DNA of 64,000 bases. It comes from Mimachlamys varia (Eukaryota; Mollusca; Bivalvia; Pectinida; Pectinidae). The notes beneath the pieces were generated by a model. It worked only from the letters and a program-made list of their open reading frames with translations. It searched no databases and was not told the DNA's origin. The DNA is taken from contig OX392535.1 in the NCBI GenBank assembly GCA_947623455.1, positions 36,976,688 through 37,040,687 of the forward strand, read 5' to 3'. Made by a program: the position numbers and the translations under genes. Position 1 is the stretch's first letter, and each line of letters starts with the position of its first letter. This document shows positions 50,795-62,800 of the stretch, one piece after another.

Positions 50795-50839
50795 CTAGAA
50801 TCTGTTGACAGACTGAACATCATCCTCCATCAGGTCTAG
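50795..50839 (-). CDS. ANO7: ANO7 last exon
   Basis: [14 protein letters not shown] then TAG, from acceptor TGTCACAG. An earlier AG at about 50881 would give an immediate in-frame stop, so this acceptor was preferred. This is the least certain exon. Confidence 0.55.
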   Translation of the reverse strand, partial: LDLMEDDVQSVNRF

Positions 50840-53800
50840 CTGTGACACAGGATGTGTCATCAGGACACCATCATTGCTGAGGAGGTATTATCACACAGTT
50901 ACCTACAGGTATATGACAAGCAAGCATGCAGTATTATACAACATGTGACCACACCCAACACCGATTCCACCTAGCTGACTGAGTCTGAATAAAGTCTGCT
51001 TAGAGTGTTTTATCTTTGATACTTTTGAAGGCAATCTGGTACAGTAAAACCCCACTTACTCGAACTTGTGGGGACCTGATCAATAGTTTGACGAATACAT
51101 GGTATTCGAGTAATACGAGGTTGGTTGAATATGTATGAACTTGCTTAGGACAGAATTAACTGTTCGACGAATAAGGTGATTTTCGAGCAAAATGGGTTCA
51201 AGTAAGTGGGGTTTTACTGTACATTTCACTTTAATTTTCCCGGAAATGTAATTTTTGAAGTCAGACTCACTACATTCTGTGGTTGATGGGTTATGTTGGG
51301 TGAGGTTGGGGGTATACACAAATCTGATGGTGTTAACTTACGTCCTCTTCCTCCTCCTCATCCCCCGGCACAGTCTGGAGCACAAATATATTGTTACACA
51401 ACGTAACAAACAAACATGATAATATTGCTCTGTCAAATGAATCATCTTTGATGAAAAAAAAGCTGTAATAGGATGAAGAATCGTGATAAAGATATAGTGC
51501 CATCCCTAGGGGCTCGAACCTGCGACCTTTGGCTCTCCAGCCGGATGCTCTTCCGCTGAACTAAAGGGAAATTCCCTACAGCTCACGCTTGTAAGGCAAC
51601 CTAATCAATGCATGTCTTTTATACATGTATGTCAATACACAAAATAATCTTAAAAAAAGTGAACATAAATCAGTATTATATGACCTTATGTTGACAAATT
51701 AGCCAATCACCTAGAGAAAGCTTTCCGAGTCATTGTGGGAGCTAATTTCTCACCTGCATGATGGCGTCTGTGTCAGCCAGAGCCTGTTTGGCAAGGTAGC
51801 GTTCCCTCTTGATTTTCAGTTCCAGGGCTTCGGGTACATCAGGAACAAGGATATCAATGAGTCGGCACACGCCAAACACAAAGTGCTACGGAGGAATCAG
51901 AGACATGTGTAAATTCATTACATACATTAGGAAATAATTCATCTGTATCCGTTTCAGCAGAAAACCAATAAATAGTTTTAATTACTGTAGTATACAATAA
52001 TCTCAACCACAATATTTGACTTTCAGCACAGGATGTAATTTCTACCTCACATACAAAGGACCAAGATCCTTTAATAGGTCAAAACAGTTTTGCTATAAAA
52101 CAAGTCTTTTAGTATTGATTTACACAGTACCAGTATAAATCAAATCTGTTAGTTTTGATCTCAATGGCACCAGTATGTATTTTAAACACAAATAACAGCA
52201 ATATTTGTTCTTACCTCAAACATGATTACAAATCCTAGACGAAGGGCCAAAAGGTTCCAATAGAAGAGTGTGTGGTTCCCGTGGCCATCTCTCAAGTCCC
52301 GGTATCTACAGTAGTAAACCATGTTTACATTATATACTGTATACTGAATACAAAGAAACATTCGTCAAATAATTATTATAGTACCCTCACTGATAAAATT
52401 CATCAACGTTCACCTTTCACAGATAATTACTATACCGTAAACATACTAATGTTGGCGCACCAAACTTTTACCCTATTTTCAAATTTAATCAGATCATAAG
52501 CGCAATTAAGAATTGGCGCCCTCTGACACAATACTTGCGGTAGAAAGCAATGCACAGAAAATGTAATTAGCGCAATCATGGTTTAGCGGAATGCTTTCAA
52601 CACAAAAAATTGCTAAATAAAAATTAATGCTAAAGTTTGAACATTAACATATATGTGATATGCTATTTTTGTCATGATCAATCTGCCCTTATTGTTAAGG
52701 GCAAAATTGAAAGTGTTACAAAAATGTCTAGGTATACATTCATCAGACTTTCAAGTATAAAACTGCATCAATCATACAACAATACAACAACCTATTTCAT
52801 TACAAATCTTCGTATCTGTAATGCAATTACTATACTTTTAACACATATTTCTGCAGTAATCTTATTTTATTCCATTTCACGCTGAAACAAAAGTATTGCG
52901 CTAAAATATGATTGCGCTAATGTGAGTTTTTATATGCTGCTTATATAGTGGATGCTGAATTTATCGTAGCACCAATATTTCAAAAACTGACAAAATTAAA
53001 TTGTGCCAAATTAAGTATGCTTACGGTATTTTACAAGGACAACGAGTACTTACAGACATGTCTGGTTGAGGGTGCCGTTAGGACTGACAGACAAGGAGAA
53101 CTCCGTGTAGCCCTTTAAGTCCCAGTCGTAGTGGTACTGGTATAGAAGTCTCGGTAAAAATTCGGATGTAAATGCGATCAGAAATGCCTGAAATAGAAAA
53201 CAATTCTGTACAGTAATAATATACAGAAACCCTAGTGTTCACCTTTTGTGAATATTGTTCATAGTACAGTGCACTCCTCTTTATATCATACTGCATTTGT
53301 AAGACAAAAACATGATATTACCAGAAATGTGACATTATGAGAAACATGTTTTTCCACTTAATTTAGTGCATTTCCAATCTCCATAACTAAAAGTAAGCTA
53401 TTCAATGTACATATGAAGATGTTTCAATGTATAGATAATTAAAAATTATTTTTGGAGTTATTTTCTATGTAAATGACTTCATTTTCTGGATATTTTATGT
53501 GATTGGTAGATATTAAGAAGAATTCACCTCAAAATACATGGTATTAACCAAATAAAATTACCTAATATATTATATAGAGAGAAAAATGGTGCTTGGCAAA
53601 AACATGATATAAAGAGAAATGTGATATTAACAGGGGTGATATTAAGTGGAGTCCACTGTAGTACTACTTATACATATAGCACTACAGTCGTTTAGTGATT
53701 ATATATATTTACTGTATAGCACCAATAGTACACCTTCCAATCACAGTATATGTCTTTATATAGACTGTAGCACTTATGTCTGCTCTAAAGCACATGTACA

Positions 53801-56800
53801 GTACGCTTCAGGTGATATGGTAGTCAAACGCGCGCGGAGCGACAATCCCGCTCACCTGTCGCTCGTAGCCGCGGGATGACCGCAGGCGAAACTCCGGCCG
53901 TCCAGGTAAGACCGCTGGCCTTAGCCCCCCGCGACCATCCCGTGGTCATGGGTGATGGGGATTAACTTTGGTCAGAAATTAGGCCTACAGTGTACAGTAA
54001 CTTGTACGATTTTCAATGCCGGAAATATGATCGACAAACGTATCGTGACAGAAAGCGCTACTCGAATTCGGCGGACGGAAAAGAAATAAAGCTATTAAAT
54101 ATGTACTGTACTGTAGGCTAACTGTCTGTAATCCCCGGGAAACAAACATTTAGCAATGAACTGGACGACTGTAAACAAATGCATCTCACAAGAACATTCT
54201 CCATTCATCTTTACGATCAAATACCATTACGTTTCGTCAATGCCGTGGTTTCGTGATGGTTCTACCCCAAAATAGACAGTGTACCTGATACGCAGGTGTC
54301 GATCAGTTCCACTAGATTACACGATTCTACTTCGAATAATACAAGATTATTGCATCTTTATGATTATGCACATTAACATTATATGTTTTTCCTTGTACAC
54401 CATGTCGAAAGTTCTCAAAACTTACCGATCAACATTTATTTTTAACCCGTGACATCTAGCCTATCGGGGCTGACAATTTCTGGTCTGTTGCATTCTGAAT
54501 GATTGGTTGGTTTGAAATGTCAATCACACCTGAACACAGTAGTCCTCGTGACATAATGGGCGGAGCTTACGCAATGCACCGCATCCTGTGACTGAACTAG
54601 ATGATGGACCGTGTCGTCGAGGTGCCATTCACAATCAATTTATATAAATTGTGTTTAAAAATAACGACGGTCACATTGCGTAATAACAAAAAATATATAT
54701 TATCAGGGACGTTATATACGTCCCTAATATTATTGATTATAAGTGGCAGTCTGCAGTTGATTTACATCATTATTTTAGCTATAACGTTGACTTCGATTAC
54801 ATGGACTTATTTCCTGTTATTTCGTACGTATAAATCGGAAACGGAAAGTATTACCTAATCGTAACTGTTATAGGTAATTCCTGGATTTGGTGTAGTTTGT
54901 TGAAAAATATAATATTTTGGTAATATTCTAAGGCAATTAGTCCAGTTTGTGTTTAAAGCTTTTACAATAGGAAATACACTTATACTAGAATCATATAAAC
55001 CAGGGACGTATACATCCCTGTATAAACTAACAGCATCAAACCAACTACGTTTTGAAAGTTAACTGCAATGTAAGCTTTGTTTGATATACATGTATCCGTA
55101 TTTCTTAAAATTTATATACCAAAAAAGTTACAGGCACGTACAGTCGTCCAACGAAAGGCCGTAAGGTCTCAATAACGGACGTACAACCATCGAAATCACT
55201 ACGACACAGTATTAAAATCGAAATGAATCAAATCTTGGTTTTATTTTTCTTATGCATGTACTCCAGTTTATATTTTGTATATATTTATGATAACGTTAAA
55301 TGTGGCTAAGAAGAGCCAGTGCCGGTCGCTTGATTAGTTCCACGAATCTGTCGACGTAATTTATAATACAAGCTGACAAAAGTTCAAAATGCCTGTGAGA
55401 ATTTGATCACGAGATTTTTTTACCAGACTTAATTGTAAATCAAATCTATTTTTCATCAGTACGAAATAAAATGTTCCAATAATCATTATCTACACCAGGC
55501 ATATCTGCATCTCTAAGTTGATCTTGCAATGTCAGCATTCCATACCACATTTTACTATAAACTTCATTTATCCCGTTTATAAAATTTATTACAAATGCAA
55601 CAGGAATTCGAACACAACTTTTGAAAACTTCACTTGTGTTCAATACACAAGCTTCCGTATTCTATGTGTAATTAATATTTGATTTAATTTATTATTAAAG
55701 AAATGCATACAAGACTCATTGTTCCAAACATTTATTTTTTTTAACGTTTTCTCAAGAAGCCAAAAAGAACGGATACTGTTATCACAAAGTTGAGATTCGT
55801 TATTTGTTTCTAACTGTACAAGTATCGACACGGACTTGGATAGATAATTTCCCGTGCTGTCGACGATAATAATTGTACACTGAAAATACATAAATGAACA
55901 CAGGTCATTCCCCCCTGAACTTTCATAATGAACTGTTCCAACCATTCAATCAGACCAGTTCAAGTGTGTCTTCATGAGCGAATGAGTTAAGGATCGACAA
56001 TTTTACGACATCATATGGTAATTATTACAGTCCATTTTCGCCACACCTGTACGGGTATACACCCCAGGGCAAGTTTCACACCTGTTTCCTGGGGGTTGTT
56101 AAAACTGTGTTGTAGTTGATACTGTCCATTGTGTCAAACTGTTTTGATTGACAGGTGTTACGCTGACCCCCCCCCCCCCCCCCCCCTCTTCCTGTTAAAT
56201 GCAAACAGTTTTACGATCTTAAGCGACTGCCAGGTGAGAGAAACCACGGTCAACAGTTAATTGTACGGTGCCTGTATAAACAATTTACTATTGTGTGTAT
56301 TGTCTGAAAACAATGTTTGACGATAGGTGAAGGGCAAAGGGAGTGAGGGGTACGGGCTCAGCCATTTCCCGTTGTTTTTTTTTGCAATTTTGCTGTTAGA
56401 ATAAAAAAAATGTGGGTTTTTTTTATAATGGTACGTAGACAAGAAAAAGTTTGGATTAAAATACACGTATCTTATGATTATTTTTTTTTCCATTCATCAG
56501 AATATAATGTGTTTTTTTATTGTGTATAGAGCATTTCGTATCTGCAAGATGAAATAATAAATGGAAACGATTAGCGAGATTTGATCTTTTGACAACAGGC
56601 ACCTGAGAATTTTTTACAGCTAGTTTTGGACCTTTAGCCGGTGTATAGAGTATTTTATCAAAAATTTGACCTAAACCTCTCAAACATGTAAAATTTATAG
56701 GTCCAAAACTAGCTGTAACAAATTCTAAGGTCCCTGTGTTTGACTTCTTGGGTAGCTGTCACTCGTCAGTCACAGTTCGCTGCATCCATGGGTTTAGCAA

Positions 56801-59800
56801 GCTTGTGCAAAAGATCCGCTAACATTTTGATTTAAAACTAGCCAAAAATTAACCTCCGCTTACAATATGCATACTGTCAGAAGACCAAAGTGTTTCAGAT
56901 TGTTCCATATATATATATATATATTAGTTTTCTGTAAATGCAAAATAGATGAGTTTGTCCAATACATTAACACAATAAAAAGAATAGTAAAGCTAACCAA
57001 GCTTTTACAACATGAGACACCTGTTAGCTGGGCTGCAGAGCTCCTTGCTGTAGGTCAAAGGTCCCCGCCGCGGCCGGTAAAAAAATCAAACGCTTTCTAC
57101 CCTCTGGCAGAATATGGACTAGCTAATTAAGTCAGGTATGGACCAAATATTCTGTATTTTAGGGTTGAAAGCATGATTCCAAATCCGTGAGTGCCGTGTT
57201 TGTTTTGTGCATTTGTCAAGATCGGAGGCGAAAGGGACACATGACTTTCACTACGATAGCGAATGATTGGAGAACATACGTTTTTTTCCCTGTTAACTGT
57301 TTCTTAATATTTCCTTTCAAAAAAATGTTTTTGAAATACCAAAACATTTTGGCACGGACGTAAGTAAATTAGCAATCTTATTCCGTACTTTTGGCTTCAC
57401 CTTTATTGACCTCGCATTACGTAATGTAAATCATCGGCGGATTTTGCCATTGATAAAACAACATTTCCAAACAAGGGACTTCTTTTAACAACTGCATTAT
57501 AGGCTCGTGTTACGCATATACAATACGTTAACTTAGCAATTTTAGCTTGCGTATTGATTGTTTTATTAACCATTTTCACCTGATGATCTGACGTGAACGT
57601 AAACAATACGACACGACACGTTTTACGTCTGTATTAAATTTCATAAAAAGCACAAAGATGTGTATAACATTCAGTTATCCTGGACTGTCGGTGTTCACCT
57701 CACAGTAGTAAGTAGCAGATAGACTTAATCCCCAACGCTCGACCGCGCGCTGGGAGCGGGACCCCGCGACTTTGCTCAGGTGATTACTCCGAGGGGTTTT
57801 AATCCCCTCCGCTCCGGCGGCGGCTTTCGCCCGCGGCGCGTTTGAGTACCAAATCACCTGAAGCGTACTGTACATGTATCAACTGTAAAACACTATCCCC
57901 ACTTACTCAAACCTGGCCCCGGTTTCATCAACGTTCCTAAACTTAAGGAAATTCCTTAACTTAAAAATCTCCATAGGAAAGCATTACAGAATTTAAGGGG
58001 AAAATCCTTAGCTAAGGAACTTTCCTTAAATTCTGTAATGCTTTCCTATGGAGATTTTTGAGTTAAGGAATTTCCTTAAGTTAAGGAACGTTGATGAAAC
58101 AGGGGCTAGGTTTACTTGAATACCCCTCATTCGTCTAACAGTTCCTTTGGTCCTGACCAAGTTCATACATATTCAACCAACTCAGTTACTCGAATACCAT
58201 GTAGTCCTCGAACTATTGGTCAGGTCCCCACAAGTTCGAGCAAGTGGGGTTTTACTGTATAGTACTGTTCTGTAGTTATAATGACTACTGCCCTGACTTA
58301 CATTGCTGATGACAGCTAGCTGAGCAAGAGCATCAAGAATAGAGTAAGTGGGGTTTTACTGTATAGTTCTTTTCTGTGGTTATGATAACTACTGCCCCGA
58401 CTTACGTTGCTGATGACAGCTAGCTGAGCAAGAGCATCAAGAATAGAGAACCAGACGCCAATATCCTGGGCACGATCTGCGACAGGCCGTCGTGTCTCAC
58501 ACACAAATTTCTGGGCATCCAGGCGAATCTCAACCCAGTTGTTTAGAAGGGCAAACAGCGGAGCCAGCGGGAAAGCCGCCACAAATATCGTAATGAAACC
58601 AAACTGTAGCACTGAAAGTAGAAAAAGGTAATAATTTACACAACCTAATACATATAGTCACTGAATATAAAACCTATAACTCAATAAGCAGAAGATAATG
58701 TTTTAAATTTGTGGTGAACCTAGTGCTTACCCATTTCTAGGTACTCTTCAAAAAGTCCCTCGTTATCCAGAAGTTCGTAATCCTCCTCCCAACGTGTCCT
58801 CACCATGTTTTTGTCAAGATTCACTTTCAAACGATGGATGAACAATTTTAATTTTCTGAAATGACAGCATAACAATGTTCAACTTGGGATCTAATATGTT
58901 TGTTTTTAAATTAAAAGTTTGAAACATTCGTAATCATTCTAAAAAGGTTTTAAATATACCTGGTATATACATGTTTATTGTATTTTATTTCACTTTTGTC
59001 ACAGAATGTATTCAAGGCAATGATTATTTTCAGTATTATTATGTTTGTGAGTAAATGCACATCATTTGGATGGCCAAAGGAATATCAACGACACAAGTAT
59101 TTCATATATGATGCTTTATAATTTGTTCACTAAGGGAGGTAACTTACCGTATGTATAACTTATGGTACCAGTATTTCCTGCATGTTGTTTTTAGTTCATT
59201 GACTAAGGGAGGTAACTTACTGTATGTATAACTTATGGTACACATATTTCCTGCATGTTGTTTTTAGTTCATTGACTAAGGGAGGTAACTTACGTTACCA
59301 GTATTTCCTGTGTGCTGATAAATACCTCATTGACCAAGGGAGGTAATTAACGGTACCAGTATTTCCTGCGAGTATATCATTCTCTTACTAAGGGAGGTAA
59401 CTTATGGTACCAGTATTTCCTGTGAGTATATAATTCTAAGGGAGGTAACTTATGGTATCAGTATTTCCTGTGAGTATATAATTTTAAGGGAGGTAACTTA
59501 TGGTATCAGTATATCCTGTGAGTAAATAATTCTAAGGGAGGTAACTTATGGTACAAGTATTTCCTGTGTGTTGTTAATAATTCATTGACTAAGGGAGGTA
59601 ATTTACTATACCAGTATTTCATGCGAGTATAAGATTCTGACTAAGGGAGGTAAGTTATAGTACAAGTATTTCCTGCATGTTTATGATTCACTAACTAAGG
59701 GAGGTAACTCACAGTACCAGTATTTCCTGCGAGTATATAATCCTCTTACTGAGGGAGGTAACTTATAGTACCAGTATTTCCTGCGAGTATATAATCCTCT

Positions 59801-62800
59801 AACCAAGGGAGGTAACTTATAGTACCAGTATTTCCTGCGAGTATATAATCCTCTTACTGAGGGAGGTAACTTATAGTACCAGTATTTCCTGCGAGTATAT
59901 AATCCTCTAACTAAGGGAGGTAACTTATAGTACCAGTATTTCCTGCGAGTATATAATCCTCTTACTGAGGGAGGTAACTTATAGTACCAGTATTTCCTGC
60001 GAGTATATAATCCTCTTACTGAGGGAGGTAACTTATAGTACCAGTATTTCCTGCGAGTATATAATCCTCTTACTGAGGGAGGTAACTTATAGTACCAGTA
60101 TTTCCTGCGAGTATATAATCCTCTTACTGAGGGAGGTAACTTATAGTACCAGTATTTCCTGCGAGTATATAATCCTCTAACTAAAGGAGGTAACTTATAG
60201 TACCAGTATTTCCTGCGAGTATATAATCCTCTAACTAAGGGAGGTAACTTATAGTACCAGTATTTCCTGCGAGTATATAATTCTCTTACTAAGGGAGGTA
60301 ACTTATGGTACCAGTATTTCATGTGAGTATAAGATTCTGACTAAGGGAGGTAACTTACAGTACAAGTATTTCCTGCATGTTTATGATTCATTAACTAAGG
60401 GAGGTAGCTCACAGTACCAGTATTTTCTGCGAGTATATAATCCTCTTACTAAGGGAGGTAACTTATAGTACCAGTTTTTCCTGTGTGTTGTAAATAATTC
60501 ATTGACTAAGGGAGGTAACTTATGGTACAAGTATTTCCAGTGTTTTCAGTTCTTTGACTAAGGGAGGTAACTTACGGTACAAGTATTTCCTGTGCATTGT
60601 TTATAATTTGTTTTCCTATCATGATGACTGCCAGTTGCTGGGCGAGCTCCATCAGACAGCCACCGTTGTTACACTGTCAGATACAAAACAAATACCGTTA
60701 TCCAAGAATCTTAGATCGCGTTCTACAGTTTGTCATATATCAAAGCATCACTTTTTATTTTTGTTCAAGAAACAGTAGTACAGTTTAACCTACCTGAACA
60801 TGTATGACTGGGACAAAAATATTCAGCCAGTGTATAGTGGGTATAATATATACAGCTAGTGATAATGGATCTAAACATCAGAAATGTTACATATTTCATA
60901 TAATTGGCTCATAAATGAAATGCATTATAAAGGAAATATTCATGTTCTAATATTTGATAATATTTACAATCATTTACAATGAAAGTTTATGGATCATGGG
61001 TATTTCAGGACAAAAACATTGGAGCGGGAAATAGTCCACCAAGCTAGGAAAATTGAAGCTTGAATGTGCAGAGATATTTTCCAGATAGGGATATGAATAA
61101 TTCAAGAAAGAAGATGCTTGGAGGAGGGAGACTGCATCATCTCCATCTGTCTCAGGTGTTGAAGAAAACAAATTGTAGCCCATTCTACCTTAATTTTTTG
61201 GAGGGGATTGCATCATTTTTAAGTAGAAGAACCTTTATCCCTTCACAAATTGAAAACAGATCAATCCTCTAGGTATTACCCCATAACAGAATTAGATTCT
61301 CTACACGGGGATGTCAATTGGTCAGCTAATCATTAATGGTTACAAGGGCATCACAGTATACCTGCAGGAAGTAGCACAAGCTTTTTCAACCATGCATAAG
61401 TTAAGTCACTTAACTTTTATTTTATAAGTTGATAATATATCATAACTTGTTGTTCATAATATGACATATGGGAAGATATTTTCTAATAAGTCAATCAACA
61501 AAGTTTATGCCAGAAAATCATGTTAAAACAATCATATTTTATGAATTACATACAAGTCAATACCATCCACTGTAATTTTTCTCCAAACAAAAAGAAAACA
61601 AAATCGTTTACATGACAAAAATCTTACCTCCTCATTTCGTAACCCAAACATTCTATCATAGTGGCCAGGATATCCAACAAATCTGTAAACACATCAGTTT
61701 ATATTTCATCTACACATCATTTTTAAATGTTTCTATTTATTCATTTAGGTATAACAATACAATCTTTTTCTTCAAATATTAAACACAAAATATGGCGAGG
61801 AATCCAAAAACATTTGTCTGCAATCAAACTGGGATCTTTAAGTCATTATTATGACTTTTTGTTGTTGGTTTTTTCAAACTCTAAACATTTCACGTTTTTA
61901 CCAATATCTGAACTTGGATACTGATTCAAAGAGTGACTAACTTAACAATAAAGTTTTTACCATTCTTTAAAGGCCCAATATACGTAACATTAGCGAAATT
62001 TTCGCGATTCTGAAAAATTATGGGAAAAAATCCAGTTGATAACCATGCAAAAGTAAGCCTAAAACGAAGTAAACCTGAGCGGTAACTAACAAGAAACTCT
62101 GGACAAAAAAATCCAAAGAATTGAAAATAATTCAGGTTGGGCCCACTTCAACAACAAACCTAAGGTAGAAGACGGTTCGAAATGGACGCGTGTTTCAACT
62201 GCTGCTGTACCGGTAACCGCGAAAGAATTCATCTTGAATATTGCTGATATCAGTTAATCTTAACTAAATTTATAAATATAATAAGTTATTAGGCTTGATT
62301 TTCGCTTCAAGTTTTGCCGAAAGTTACGTATATTGGGCCTTTAAATATTGGCCACACAATCTTTTACTTTCCCTTGAAGAAAGACAGATACATTCAAGGT
62401 GGAACAGAGACGGAAAGGTCTATCATGTACTGATGCCAGGTAGATTCTGTTAGGTAGGTAGGAAGGTAGACCCATAAGAGCTATTGCCCATTGATCATGA
62501 AGAAAACACAATGTTCATTTTAACTTACCTCCCCTTGAAGAATGCAATGTATATGATAGAGGAGTAGAAGTTGACAAACTGGAAAATGAACACTTTAAAT
62601 ATAAGCTGGTCCTCATATTCTGTCTGGGTCCGGTGCATCTCTGAGGGAAAAAAAGATCATTATTAAGACATCTTCATTTGCTCAGTTCAAAGCTGTTTCA
62701 ATCATTCCAGATTAAATTTACAAGGTTCAGTCCTGTTTATATTTTCTCGGAGTGTATTGAGCGATGATATTTTCCCCAAAACTACATTAAGTTAAAAAAC

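Larger units (their letters stand above)
53792..57877. mobile_element. possible 4.1-kb DNA transposon relic with ~41-bp TIRs
   Basis: ACATGTACAGTACGCTTCAG and GTGATATGGTAGTCAAACGC at the left recur inverted, with two mismatches, at the right end. Both ends are followed by unusually GC-rich sequence, but these interiors differ, so two separate copies of a GC-rich element in opposite orientation remain an alternative. No target-site duplication is visible. Confidence 0.4.

Noticed and set aside
50840..50881. Upstream acceptor for the last ANO7 exon
   Set aside because: Using it in the required phase gives a stop after one codon; the acceptor at 50840 gives 14 codons and fits the acidic tail.
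51500..51590. tRNA-Ser-like gene
   Set aside because: The D-arm pairs, but the anticodon stem is only about 4 bp with an irregular loop and the acceptor stem has mismatches.
54440..54860. Possible promoter and first exon (ATTGG motifs, GGGCGGAGC, 85-codon frame)
   Set aside because: Motifs are few and of low information, and the frame is AT-rich with no recognisable domain; not enough to call a gene.
59681..60322. 213-codon minus-strand frame with a [18 protein letters not shown] repeat
   Set aside because: 54-bp intronic repeat of ANO7; the real exon reads through the junction copy in a context fixed by homology.
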